Source of the DNA: Plenodomus lindquistii
Lineage: Eukaryota > Ascomycota > Dothideomycetes > Pleosporales > Leptosphaeriaceae
Length of the DNA stretch: 64,000 nucleotides
Direction of reading: 5' to 3'
Assembly: GCA_025504975.1 (NCBI GenBank)
Contig: JANUWI010000005.1
Location: 806,001-870,000 of the forward strand
Numbering within the stretch: position 1 is the first letter of the stretch; each line of letters begins with the position of its first letter. The notes beneath the pieces were generated by a model. The model saw only the letters and a program-made list of their open reading frames with translations. It made no database searches and was not told where the DNA came from. The translations under genes were made by a program, and so were the position numbers. Shown piece by piece: positions 45,929-56,908 of this stretch.

Positions 45929-47732
45929 ATGTCGGGCGAGTTACAGACGATACCTGCGCGCCATGGCGTTGCGACGTTCGTGCCTAGAGGCAGGACTATC
46001 AAGGTGATCAATACGTATGGAAAGCAGGTGGTCAGTATGTGGGCGTTTAGCCTAGGCGCGCCACCAGAGAAAGATGAGGAGGAAGAGGAGGTTGACGAAG
46101 AGAAGGTGAAGGAGGAGGCTGAGGGATTGAAGAAGGCTGTTGAGACTGGGGCGGGCGAAGAGGCGTCTGCAGGTGGGGAGGAAGGAGAAAAGAAGAACAA
46201 GAAGAACGAAGAGAAGGCTCAGAATGACGATACAAGCAAAGAGTCCAAGCCTGCGACTGAAGATGCGGAAGCCACCAAAGAAGATGCAGAGGACCCACCC
46301 GAGCAGGCTCCTAACGCACAAGAGAACGACAAGTCCACTGAAACCACAGAAGCCCCCGCCAAGCAGGGCTCAAAGCGAACCTGGGCTTCGTACCTCCCGT
46401 CCATTCCATACCGTAACAAGGGCGGTGCCGGCAAGCCTGACGCCGAGAAGAAACCCAACGCGGAAGAAGAAAAGGCGCAGAACGAAGCGAATACTAAGAA
46501 GTGGTCGTCGTACATTCCCACTGGCAAGAGCTTCTCAAGCTATGTTCCAAACATGCAAATCCCAGACTCCAAAGAAGCAATGAGCTCCTTCAAAGCAAGC
46601 CACTTCCGCGACCCAAACAAGAGCTACGCAGAGCAACTCTACGACTTCTCCAAGACGCCAGTTGGCGCTGGCACAATCGCCGGTACGTCATCCCACTACA
46701 TCTTCAAATGGGAAACCACTAACACCCCCCACAGCAGCAACAGGCTCAGGCTATGCCTCCTCCGTCTACGCCGCCTACTCCGCCTACGCCTCCACCCACC
46801 CATCCTCCTCCTCGCAACCCCCCATGGAATACCTCTCCCTCCCCCACACGCGCGCATCCTCACACAAGCTCGTCCCCGAAGTAAACGACGAGCTCCTCAC
46901 CAACCTACGCAACCCAATCATCACCTTCATCGAAGACACCTCCCCCGGCGCGCACGACACCCTCACTGCGGCCTGCGACGCAAATCAATATGCCGCGCTC
47001 GGCGTCTCCAAGCCCGAAGAACACGGCTCCTGCGCCGAGAACCTGGTCCTGGCGCTCAAAGAACTAAACGAGACGGCAGGACTCAAAGGCGCAAAAGCAG
47101 TTGGCGCAGATATCAGCGTTAATATTGCGCCTACGCCTCTCCACCTTTTCATGAATGCGCCGCTGGATTTTGAACACGCGGATCCAAAGGGTAAGGGTGC
47201 GCTGGGGATTAAGCTCAAGGTGGAGGAGCCGGTTGGGAAAAAGAGGTCGTTTGTGAGGTTTCGTGCTGAGAGGGATGTTGTTGTTGTTTTGAGTGCTTGT
47301 CCGATGGATGTTGGGGGGCAGAATGGGGGGAGGTGTATGGCGGCGAATTTTATGGTGGAGAGTGCTGGGGAGGATGAAGGGAAGGGGGAGGGGAAGAAGG
47401 CGCCGAAGAAGTTGGCAAGTAAGGAGAAGACGGAGGGGAAGAAGGAGGCGATGAAAGAGAAGGAGGTTGAGAAGAAGAGTGAAGATGTGCAGGAATCAAA
47501 GGATGCAGAAAACCCTGCCACCGAGCCTGCAAAAGAAGAAGAAAAGTCGCAGAAAAAGGTACCGAAGAAACTTACGCCCAAGGCCGAGGAGAATACGCCA
47601 AACAAGGACGAACCCGCTCAGGAGAAGAAAGAAGAGCCATCTGCTGAAGAACCAAAACCCAAGAAGAAGCCTAGAAAACTCCAGCCGCGCAATGGAGGCT
47701 CTGGCTCTGCTACGCCTGCGAAGAGCTCGTAG
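45929..47732 (+). CDS. DUF1989 (urea carboxylase-associated) domain protein with charged insertion
   Basis: Exons 45929-46682 and 46735-47732, 583 residues from the first in-frame ATG. Residues 4-50 (LQTIPARHGVATFVPRGRTI, QVVSMWAFSL) start a DUF1989 domain. The domain resumes after about 210 residues with LPHTRASSHKLVPEVNDEL, TFIEDTSPGAHDTLTAACDA, HGSCAENLVLAL and CPMDVGGQNGGRCMAANF. The gap is filled by Glu/Lys-rich, low-complexity sequence plus repeats of the type WSSYIPTGKSFSSYVPN. A second Lys/Glu-rich tail of about 120 residues ends the protein. DUF1989 proteins are linked to urea/guanidine breakdown in bacteria; the fungal role is unknown. The true start may be upstream. Confidence 0.8.
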
Positions 47733-48219
47733 AGACCTCAAGCTCTTTGTTTTTCTGTATACTTTTGCGCGGTTTGGGTTTTAGTCGATATGAGGTGGAA
47801 GGAGTGTTGGTTTTTTTGTATGTATAATGTAGCGGATATATGTAATACTTGTGCTTCTTTTTTGGTTTGTAACTGACCGATATATTCACGTTGCAATGTT
47901 GAGGTCAAAACACATGGGACAATGCACGTATACACTTAAACGAGAAAACAGTACACTGCAACTTCCGTATTCTGCAATCGTTGATCAGACATACACACCC
48001 TTCCGTGCCCAACTCCCACCCTACCATCCAACCTTTCCACCGTCCAATCTACAATCTAGGCCCTAAACTCTCTCACTATCCCCTCAACAGTATCAACCAG
48101 CCCCCCCAGCTTCCCCTTCGTCACCCCACCTCCTTCCTCTTCCCCACAACCAATACATCATCGGCCTCAACCCCCCCACCTCACCCTCACTATCTTAGAC
48201 CTTCCAAACCCACACCCTC
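47733..48219. other. Intergenic, convergent
   Basis: About 490 bp between facing stops. It is CA/CCC-rich near 48000-48200, with no gene recognised. Confidence 0.5.
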
Positions 48220-49867
48220 TTACCCTCCAGCCCCCCGCCCCCAAATCACCGTCGCAGTAGGTGGTTGTATACCAATACTATCAGCTGGCATGGGGATATT
48301 GGGGAGTGGAAAATCCTCATCCTCATCATCATCATCGTCGGGAACAGACTCATTAGGAAAAGCGCCATCTGTTGGCACGGGTGCGGTAAATCCCCGCTTT
48401 TCCTTTCCCCAGATTACAGTTGCGGATGGGGGACCGAGGGTGATTTCGTCGGAGGGCTGGGAGGGTGGGGGGAAATCTGGGTCGTCTGGGAAGTCAGGGT
48501 CGTCTGGGAAGTCTGGATCTTCTGGATCTTCTGGGTCGGGGAATTCTGGGTCGGGGAATTCTGGGTCGGGGAAATCTGGATCTTCTGGGTTGGGGTCCTC
48601 TGGGAAATCAGGGTCCGGGCCTGGGGTTGGAACGATGATGTAGGAGGGGGTGATGATGATGGGGCCGGGGATGGATGTAGGGAGTACTCCGGACGAAGAG
48701 CCTGGCGCTGGGGTGGGGGTAGGAGTGGGAGTGGGTTTTGGGGTTGCACTTGGTGTGGGTGTTGGTGTAAGTGTAGGCTTCGGCGTAGAGGATGTGGATG
48801 GCTTCTTAGTGGTTGATATCGAAGTCGGCTTCTTCGTTGTGGAGGTCGTCGAGGGTTTCTTGGTTGAAGAAGTTTTGCTTGTTGTCTTCTTGGTAGATGT
48901 GGTCTTTGACGTCGTCTTTTTAGTAGATGTAGTCTTTGAAGTCGTCTTTTTAGTTGAAGTCGCCTTAGGGTCCGCAGCATTTCTAGGCTTGATGCCCCAG
49001 CTGATGCTAAACTTTGGTGGGGAAAGCGAGATGAAGGCACTCTTTGTGGTAGTGGGCGCTGGTGTTAGAGTATGCGATGGCTTGGGTGTCGTTTTAGTAG
49101 TGGAAGTTGACTTATGCGTGGGCGTTGGAGTGAATTTCGTTGTCTTGGACTTTGTTGGCTTCGGCGGCCAGGGCGGGTAGACTGGCTTCTTGCTAGAGCT
49201 TTTGGCTGACGACGTTACCTTTGACGTGGAAGTCTTGCTAACGATGCTTGAAGAGGTCACTACGGTAGTCGTGTTGTGCCAGATAGGTGTGGTAACGATC
49301 GATGGGAAGACGGGCGTGGGAGTTGGTGTTGGCTTGACAGGAGTGGGAGTTGGCTTTGGTGTCGTTGTCGGTCCGTCCCAGCTAATCCATCCTGATGGAG
49401 GACCAAGACTGATCTGGTCGCTCGGCTTCGACGGTGGATACTCAGGCTCTCCAGGCGCGTCTGTTGGCTCAGGGCTTGGGGTATCCCAACTGACCCAAAA
49501 GGAGGGCTTGCCCAAGCTGATCTGATCTGAGGGTTTTGACGGTGGAAAATCAGGATCTTCTGGGGCATCTGTGGGGGCTGGAGCAGTCGTCTCCCAGCTC
49601 AGCCATCCTGTGGGCTGGCCGAGACTGATTTGGTCAGTTGGCTGTGATGCATCTTCTGGTTCCGCAGTGGGCTCAGGGCTACTGTTATCCCATGAAACGC
49701 TTTGCCTAGGAGGAAGAATGACACCGATCTGACGTCTGTCCAAGCCTGCGGGTGCAGCTTGTATGCTTTTCAAAATTAGTGCTATCCTTCGTAGTAAATC
49801 AAGTAGCATGTACGAACCTGATGGCAAAGCTGAGCAATACTAGCACGCTGTTCCTTTGAAATGCCAT
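48220..49867 (-). CDS. Secreted Pro/Thr-rich protein with recurring SW-ending motif
   Basis: Exons 49867-49818 and 49765-48220, 531 residues. No family recognised. The first ATG gives a signal peptide (MAFQRNSVLVLLSFAISIQ) and a likely Kex2 site LDRR. Mature sequence: motif QIGVILPPRQSVSWD, then three 36-residue units starting at residues 61, 97 and 133, each with DQISLGxPxxWxSW. A long Thr/Lys/Pro stretch follows, containing three tandem TSTKKTTSKT units. Two or three diverged copies close the protein (ISLSPPKFSISWG, DEITLGPPSATVIWG, IQPPTATVIWG), around Pro-Asp-rich repeats. There are no Cys-rich domains. It is probably a heavily O-glycosylated surface or secreted protein; the motifs could be sticky segments. 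A KEKR site precedes the last part. Confidence 0.8.
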
Positions 49868-50833
49868 GATTGCTGGGCGCGGTTGCCGATGTGAGGTTAT
49901 TCAATGGGATGCGAGACACGCTTCTTTACGAACTTATGTCGAGTGAGAATGCCGTCCAAGTTATAGTCGCTATCGTGCGGGTGTGATGCGGGTGACCTGA
50001 TTCTCAAGGCACGCATACTCTGCATAAATGGCATATACGAGATCAGACCGTATTAGGCCACACTGGGTTGTCTTTTGCATGTGTACATAGCTAAAGAAGC
50101 TGCGTTAGCGACACTGGGCGATGACCCTTGGGGCTTTGGGTCGCTCTAACAAGTTCGAAACACTTTACGCTGATAGCAATCGGGAACAACTGTAGCATGA
50201 TCCTGAAAACTGCTAAGAATAGCTGTTTAATGTGAAGGGTATGTACCCGGCCATGATGATTTGGCAAAATAGTTTGGGTCGCTCGGCTGAAGTAAAGTAA
50301 ATTGTTGTATGGATATATTGCTGGCTATTATGATGATATGGCGTCTGCCTCTGAAGACATCCATACAAGCATCGTATTCGGTGCAGTGGCCGAGGCTCTC
50401 GCGTGTTCGACCGGGATCGTGCAGGCATATCTGCTGTCGATACATTTGAGGTCGTGCAATCGCATCTGATTGACTTGGTAGATCCAAGTGGGCTTGGTCT
50501 AGACGCGGGTGAACTTGCTAGTGCCACTTCGTTGGGTAAGGTCACAACAGTGCAGTCCTCGTTATTCTCTATAAGTTTCGTATGTTGATGGCGAAGCGAG
50601 GCATGTCGCGTGGATAAAGGTCAGTCCAAGCCACCATAATTTTGTTCACGGTGGATAGTTGAGGTATATGGTGCCCAATTTGCTTTCAGGTGTGAGGAGT
50701 GAGGTTGATTGGTGGGCAAGACCCTTGCTGACCCCAGATCTGGCTAGGCGACATGGACCCTGGTCCTTGGAGGCTGGGGACGAGAACACCTGATAGGTAC
50801 TCAGAGAAACAGTGGTGCTCTGCAGCTGTATTG
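49868..50833. other. Intergenic, nothing recognised
   Basis: About 970 bp with the promoter of the secreted repeat protein and the Qri7 3' UTR. A tRNA-like A-box/B-box resemblance near 50390 was rejected. No gene seen. Confidence 0.5.
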
Positions 50834-52434
50834 TTACCCATCCTCCAAGGGGTCCAAAAGTTTGTCAAGTGGCCACTTTCGAATTGCGCGGATAATGAAC
50901 GGATCTGTGTGGCCAGCTTCGAACATTTCAATTCCAGCCCATCCGATCATTGCTGCGTTGTCTGTACATAGAGCTGGCGGAGGAAAATGTAGCTCAATAT
51001 CAGGATAATCATTTGCACATAGCGTACTTGCAAGGCTGTATACTGTTAGCGTAATGTGCTCTGACAGTGGAGAGGGACGTACATGTGACGAAGGAACGAG
51101 TTTGCTGCAACACCACCGGCCATGACCACTGCTGGCTGGGCTTTAGGCGAGTGCTGTAATGACTGCAAACCAAGCACAACTCGAGAAGCGACATGTTCAA
51201 ATGTTGCCCGCATGGTCTCTCTAGCTATATCTCGCCGTTCTTGAAGGCTGATGTCAGCAGGTACCCGCTCTGATTTGTTCAGTTTCCTGGTGGCAGGATC
51301 CATGCCATAGCGAACGATGCGCTCGACTGCGGTCATGAGACCTGAAAAGCTCATCTCAAGGCTGTTGATCATATTTCCGCCGCCAGACTTTGTCAACGGC
51401 TGGTTGATGGCCCATCCCCATTTGGTAATATTCTTCTCCAAAGCTTTCTCGTGATTCACAAATGACCAATTGTATCGCCCCATGTGCTGCTCGAGGTAGG
51501 TTCTGGCTGTGTAGACTGGCACCAGAGGGGACGCTGCCTGCTCCTGTTCGATTCTAAGGTGCTCATCTCTACCGGTATGTCCATTCGGAGGGAAAGCAAA
51601 AGCCTCAAGCAAGGCACCGTACATTGTGCTTTTCGTCGTCTGTAACAGCTCTATGGGGAGAGCCACACGCGCGATCTTGTCAAGACACTCGCCGATAGCA
51701 ATGTCCTGGGTGCTGCCCATGATCCGATGATCCACCAGAGATGCAGAGTGTATAAGTAGTGTGTGGCCACCACTTGCGAGGACCGATAAGAACGGGAAGG
51801 AAGGTGCACTTGCCGCAGTACTGGGGGGCAAAGTGGCTTCGTCAAGCCTGTCAGGGTCGCGGTAGGAATCGAGGGCGCTCACTAATCGTGGTGTCAGGGC
51901 ATGAGCCTGCATATGGTGTACTCCAACCAGAGGCTTCTGTTGAGATGATTAGTTTACTGTACTCGGCCGTGAATGCTTGTATAGTACCTGCCATGCTACT
52001 GCGAGGCCCTTTGCTGTGTCCAGCCCAGTGAACAGATTGCTGCGCATTCCTGGGCCTCGCGTGACCGAAATGAAGTCTGGGAGCCTCCTCGACGCCAGAT
52101 TCTCGGTCTCTTGAACATTGCCATGCCGCAGGAAAGGGAGCGAACCAATGGCTTCGCCTACAAGGTTTGCCAGATTCTGCTGGTGAGACTGCAGGGAGAA
52201 GAGTGGATGCACGCCGCGAAACTCTGAGTTGTTGGACGTGACTTTTTTGTGAAAGTGTAATTGTGCCACGGCGCGCCCATTTTGGGTGTTTTTCTCTACA
52301 ATGGCGACAGAAGTGTCATCGCACGAAGTTTCGATGGCCAGCGTCATGAGCGGGCGTTGCGACGACGTCCATTGCGGCCGACGACACAACCGTGACCGAT
52401 TGGAGAATTGGCGAAGATCAGGTCGAATGCGCAT
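50834..52434 (-). CDS. qri7: Mitochondrial tRNA N6-adenosine threonylcarbamoyltransferase Qri7/OSGEPL1
   Basis: Exons 52434-51988, 51936-51083 and 51026-50834, 497 residues. It installs threonylcarbamoyl on A37 of mitochondrial ANN-decoding tRNAs. The N-terminus (MRIRPDLRQFSNRSRLCRRP) is basic and Ser-rich like a matrix-targeting sequence. Then come LAIETSCDDTSVAIV, the HPLFSLQSHQQNL segment, RGPGMRSNLFTGLDTAKGLA, the metal-binding HMQAH, FLSVLASGGHTLL, GGVAANSFLRH and the C-terminal CTDNAAMIGWAG. Presequence and lone-enzyme architecture separate it from cytosolic Kae1. Exon 3 restores the conserved C-terminus after a GTACGT donor. Confidence 0.95.
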
Positions 52435-52718
52435 GCCTCATGCTACAGGACCTCGAACCAGGCTGTACGCGACGCGGTGGATGGTGCGCGAGAGTGAAGC
52501 GTTCTCCCGTGACTTGGAACGCTGCTCAGCGCTGGGGTTCCGCCAACGCCGCCGATGCAGTCGGTACGGTAGGGGTGACGTAGGGCGCTGCACTTGAGCT
52601 GCATCACATGTAAGTAGGTAGCTCAACACAACACGCCCACCAGCGCCCACCAAACAGATTGCACTGCGAGACTTGGCCATGTCACCCACCGAGGCTGCAC
52701 CCTGCGAGCGTCACTACC
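52435..52718. other. Short divergent promoter (qri7 / patatin-like lipase)
   Basis: 284 bp between divergent starts carry both promoters. No clear TATA box was seen. Confidence 0.5.
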
Positions 52719-55388
52719 ATGGCTGATGTCAAGAAAGAAACGGATGGCCCGGCGCCCGACTCGTCGGCCGGCTTCGACTTCACCCTGCTCCCGGACTTCG
52801 ACAACGACTTCATAGAGGAACACCACTTTGTCGAATTCGACAAGGCCCTGTCCGCACCCGATCTAACGTCGCCGTCCGCCGAGGACCTCAGCGCCCCGCC
52901 ACAGCCCGAGTCGCGAACCTACTTCACAGCCCTCAGCGACTGGCGGCCCATCCACCAGCGCGTGCGGCGGAAGAAGAATGGCAAGGCCGCGCCCCGTCGA
53001 GGGCCAGATGAGACACGTGAGGGCTTCGTCTATGTCCTGCTCAAGTGGCCACTTCTCGTCGTCGTGTTGGGATGGCTGCTGTTCCTGAGCATCGCCTACG
53101 TGCTCACGCGCTTTTACGTCTTCATGTACGAGCACTGGGTCACCTGGAGAGGCGCACGGCAGAAACTACGGACACAATTGCAAAAGGCAAAGACATATCA
53201 AGATTGGGTACGCGCCGCCAAGGAATTGGACAAACATCTCAAGAACGATGCGTGGAAGCAGAAGCCAGAGTACAGCTACTACGACAGCAAGACTATAAAG
53301 AAGGTGTACGCCCAGATGGCCAGCCTACGAAAACAGGCCGAGGCGGACGAAGAAAAGAATCGTGGAAATCAGGGGCAATCCTCAGAGTCCAAGGCCGTCG
53401 ACGATCTGAGGGCCATTGTCGAGGCGTGTGTCAAGAACAACTTTGTTGGCTTTGAAAATCCAAGGCTATACAGCGAGACATATTATGGAACAAAAGACCT
53501 TGTCCAGAACTACGTCGACGAAGCAGAGGCCTCGCTGAGTTTCCTCCTGCGAACTTCCCAGCTCGACGCAGAGACCAAACGCGCAATGTTCAAACACTTG
53601 GGTAGCAACTTTGGACGGACTGCGCTCTGTCTATCAGGAGGCGCGACGTTTGCATACTACCACTTCGGTGTAGCCAAAGCTCTTCTTGACGCCGATCTAC
53701 TGCCAGAAGTCATCACTGGAACGTCAGGAGGTGCACTGGTGGCTGCACTACTATGCACAAGAACAGATGAAGAGCTCAAGAAGCTGCTCGTTCCAGCACT
53801 GGCTCACCGACTCACAGCATGTCACGAAAGTACTTTGGAATGGGTGAGAAGATGGTTCAGGACAGGAGCGCGGTTCGATGCAGTCGATTGGGCTCAGAGA
53901 CTGGCCTACTTTACCTACGGCAGTCTGACCTTCAGAGAAGCGTATGAGAGGACAGGTCGTATACTGAACGTTTCTTGTGTCCCAGCAGACCCTCACTCTC
54001 CCACCATCCTCGCCAACTACATCACAGCACCCGACTGCGTGATCTGGAGCTCAGTGCTTGCATCAGCCGCGGTACCAGCTATCTTGAATCCGGTGGTGCT
54101 CATGAAGAAGAACAAGGACGGCACATTATCGCCATACTCGTTCGGCCATAAGTGGAAGGACGGTAGTCTTAGGACCGACATTCCTCTCAAAGCCCTCAAC
54201 CTCCACTTCAACGTGCGCTTCTCCATTGTCAGCCAAGTTAACCCCCACATCAACATCTTCTTCTTCTCATCCCGCGGCTCGGTCGGCCGCCCTGTAACCC
54301 ACCGCCGCGGTCGCGGCTGGCGAGGCGGCTTCCTCGGCTCCGCCCTCGAACAATACATCAAACTGGATCTCCAGAAATGGCTCAAGGTGCTCCGCCACCT
54401 CGAACTCCTTCCTCGCCCTCTAGGCCAAGACTGGAGCGAACTCTGGCTCCAACGTTTCAGCGGCACAATCACCATCTGGCCCAAATCCATACCCTCCGAC
54501 TTCCTGTACATTCTCACTGACCCCACGCCCCAACGCCTCGCCCGCATGATCCACGTAGGCCAACAATCCGCCTTCCCCAAACTCCAGTTCATCGCCAACC
54601 GCGCAAAACTGGAAAACATCATCCACCAAGGACGCCGCCAATACCGACCTCGCGGCACCCGCGACGGCGACATCACAAACGTCCTTTCAGAAGACGACCT
54701 GCAAAACCTGCTGCGTCGCACAAAGAGCGGCGAAGGAAGTGCCGCAAATCACCTTTCGGGCTCAGATTCCTCGTCCGACGGCGACTTCTCACACGCCGGT
54801 ACACCCATCACCATGCCCCTCGGCTTTAACTTTGGTCAGCGGCAGCGGAGTAAGAAGAAAAGAAACGGCGCTGCTGCGCATCTCGAGACCACGCTTGAAG
54901 ACGCCGAGGACGCACCGGATAGCCCGTCGTTGTCTAAGAGGCTGAGCGGATGGTGGTCTCAGGCTATCAGTCCACAGGCCACTGCACATAATACCGCGCT
55001 GAACTCGGCCGTTGCGTCGCCGCGCGAGCGGTCGCGTGCGAGGGGTTTGGCGTCAGGGTTTGATCGGCCGAACTCGATGTTTGAACTTAGGCCGCCGAGG
55101 GAGTTGAGTGATTTGCTGCCTGGGGGAAGGAGATCGAGTAGAGTGGTGGTTGATGATGATGATGGGGAGTCTGAAGATGGGGATGGAGATGGGGATGAGG
55201 AGGGGAAGGATGCGAGTTCGTCGGGTCGTCTGACGAAACGCAGATTTAGACAGCAGAGAGATGGGACGCTAGGGGATGCGGAGAAGCGGTGGGAGTATGG
55301 CGAGTTGGAGGACTTTGGGGATGATGAAGAGGAGGTGCAGGATGTTGCTGCGGGGTTGGGGATTGAAGGGTCTAAGGAGGGATTGTAG
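52719..55388 (+). CDS. Patatin-like lipase, Tgl3/4/5-like triacylglycerol lipase
   Basis: A single exon of 889 residues from ATG 52719; upstream in-frame sequence lacks a better start. An acidic, disordered N-terminus is followed by one strong membrane segment (about residues 105-130, LLVVVLGWLLFLSIAYVLT). A helical region leads to the patatin domain: LCLSGGATFAYYHFGVAKAL (oxyanion loop), ITGTSGGALVAAL (GXSXG nucleophile) and the DGSLRTDIP segment carrying the catalytic Asp. The C-terminal 200 residues are disordered and Asp/Glu/Arg-rich. This layout matches fungal lipid-droplet/ER lipases that hydrolyse triacylglycerol or lysophospholipids. Substrate preference cannot be read. Confidence 0.93.
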   Translation: MADVKKETDGPAPDSSAGFDFTLLPDFDNDFIEEHHFVEFDKALSAPDLTSPSAEDLSAPPQPESRTYFTALSDWRPIHQRVRRKKNGKAAPRRGPDETREGFVYVLLKWPLLVVVLGWLLFLSIAYVLTRFYVFMYEHWVTWRGARQKLRTQLQKAKTYQDWVRAAKELDKHLKNDAWKQKPEYSYYDSKTIKKVYAQMASLRKQAEADEEKNRGNQGQSSESKAVDDLRAIVEACVKNNFVGFENPRLYSETYYGTKDLVQNYVDEAEASLSFLLRTSQLDAETKRAMFKHLGSNFGRTALCLSGGATFAYYHFGVAKALLDADLLPEVITGTSGGALVAALLCTRTDEELKKLLVPALAHRLTACHESTLEWVRRWFRTGARFDAVDWAQRLAYFTYGSLTFREAYERTGRILNVSCVPADPHSPTILANYITAPDCVIWSSVLASAAVPAILNPVVLMKKNKDGTLSPYSFGHKWKDGSLRTDIPLKALNLHFNVRFSIVSQVNPHINIFFFSSRGSVGRPVTHRRGRGWRGGFLGSALEQYIKLDLQKWLKVLRHLELLPRPLGQDWSELWLQRFSGTITIWPKSIPSDFLYILTDPTPQRLARMIHVGQQSAFPKLQFIANRAKLENIIHQGRRQYRPRGTRDGDITNVLSEDDLQNLLRRTKSGEGSAANHLSGSDSSSDGDFSHAGTPITMPLGFNFGQRQRSKKKRNGAAAHLETTLEDAEDAPDSPSLSKRLSGWWSQAISPQATAHNTALNSAVASPRERSRARGLASGFDRPNSMFELRPPRELSDLLPGGRRSSRVVVDDDDGESEDGDGDGDEEGKDASSSGRLTKRRFRQQRDGTLGDAEKRWEYGELEDFGDDEEEVQDVAAGLGIEGSKEGL

Positions 55389-55475
55389 ATTCGTCAAGGG
55401 GAGGGGGGGTTTATTTCTCAAAAAAGATTTTGATGAAGTGGTACTGTACTGTAGGATAGGTTCGGGGCCTTTGGA

Positions 55476-55540
<65 letters not shown>

Positions 55541-55848
55541 GAATACTAGTGAAAACGGGTAGAAAAATTGTAATTATTAGAATACATAATCACTTTCGCT
55601 ATGCTATACCTTGACAGTGTATACTTCCTCGAGCAATCATAATGTCGCAGCGCCGCCCCTCAATCCTCGTCCCCTATCCTCACTCCGTCCTTCAAGTGCA
55701 GTCCCACTAGTCACAGCCTCGCCCCTCACACTCTCCGCACGCGCCTTCCCCCCCCTTCTTTTCCTCCAGAGTCTCAACACCGACATTCGCAGTACCAAGC
55801 GCCACTCGTCTACGTTTCCTAGCGCGACACCTTGATCCAGTCAGTCAG
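55389..55848. other. Intergenic with microsatellite
   Basis: About 460 bp holding the lipase 3' UTR, the TG repeat and the region before the membrane-protein remnant. A short frame from an ATG at about 55640 could be an upstream exon of that gene; this is not supported further. Confidence 0.45.
55479..55536. repeat. (TG)29 microsatellite
   Basis: An uninterrupted TG dinucleotide run of 58 bp, located about 90 bp after the lipase stop, so probably in its 3' UTR. Confidence 0.98.
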
Positions 55849-56908
55849 GTGTCCATACACAACCGAACTGGTATTTTATCCATTATCAGCGCATTACTCT
55901 GGGTCGACAGAACCAACGGAAAGCACGCTAGTTTCACGAAACTGCTTTTATCGAACGCAGCGAGGGTATACTACGATACTGCATTGTTCTTCACGTTTGC
56001 GATACAGATCGCGTGCATCATTACTCTTGCGAAGGCGGATTGGGGACTCGGTGCTGATGGAGTTGGTGGAATCACGAAAGAGATCACTTGGCTGGTATCG
56101 ATGGTGTCGCTACTACCGTTGATGGTGGTTGTACTTCGGCCACAGGTCTTTGAAGAGACACCGTCCGCGGAGTACGCGAGCGAGTCGACGCGTGGCTCGG
56201 AAGCTGGTGAAGCTACACTTGGTACTGGATGGAGACAGGAGGGCCGAGCTGGCATTGAAGATCCTGCTCCGCTTACGACAGCTTGAAAGGATCAGAGAAT
56301 AGTGCTTTTTGTAGTGTGCTGTGCGTTAGCGTTCTGCTCGTTTTACTCTCGAATGGGAGGGACGTTTGGTAAGTTGTCTCGATTCAAGGCTTAGCACGAA
56401 CCTGGCGACAGTAGGCAAGAGCCAGATTGGCAATTCTTCCAAAGCCGTAATAACACAAGCAGAGTGGTCTGTGATCGAACGAGCCTGCTTCAGTGGCGTT
56501 AGCGTCCTCGATACGTCGCAGAAGAACCTGATCACTGCCATGGGTATTGTCAGCTACCTTCTGGTAACGTTTGTCGTCCTCCAGAAAATCATAGCATCAG
56601 TAAGGGAAGGTCTGGAGCGAAGCAAGTGGGTCTAGGTGAACAGACTAGACACCATCTTCAACGAAAGCTCCACGCCTGCATTGTTGGTTTGGTTCGTTAT
56701 GGGCATCTTCACAGTCCTGTGCCTGGTTGTGCATTCCTGGGCCTTCTTCCGCCTGCGACGGCTTCAAAGCGTCATGGTAGAGGCGGCAGATGGAGATTAT
56801 TTCGACGGGCAATGGTCATTCGGGCAAATTGTAGCTATTGTGGTGTTCCTGCCGGTGCTCACGGAGATGATGTTTGTATGGCGAAAACGTTCGCTGTATT
56901 CTAAATAA
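55849..56908 (+). pseudogene. Polytopic membrane protein gene interrupted by two in-frame stops
   Basis: The coding pattern of a multi-pass fungal membrane protein can be followed through the region. First segment: RVYYDTALFFTFAIQIACII and ITWLVSMVSLLPLMVVVL. After a TGA at 56284 the same frame continues with RIVLFVVCCALAFCSFYSRM, then a GTAAGT donor at about 56370. The next frame carries EWSVIERACFSGVSVLDTSQ and GIVSYLLVTFVVLQKI, meets TAG at 56633 and continues in frame with NRLDTIFNESSTPALLVWFV and FGQIVAIVVFLPVLTEMMF. Relatives I remember run through these segments without a break. No canonical intron of normal length removes the TAG. An intron (weak donor GTCTTT, acceptor at about 56294) could remove the TGA. 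The 5' end is unclear. Recently inactivated gene, or a mis-modelled one. Confidence 0.6.

Noticed and set aside
48414..49180. Long frames overlapping the secreted Pro/Thr-rich gene on both strands
   Set aside because: They result from the low-complexity repeats; only the minus-strand frame with signal peptide and spliced start is coherent.
50375..50425. tRNA-like sequence (GTGGCCGAGG and TTCGACC)
   Set aside because: A-box and B-box resemblances are too close together and no acceptor or anticodon stem can be drawn.
56597..56645. A 36-49 bp intron to remove TAG at 56633 in the membrane-protein gene
   Set aside because: The in-frame version is only 36 bp, shorter than any intron in the window, and the 44-49 bp versions break the frame.
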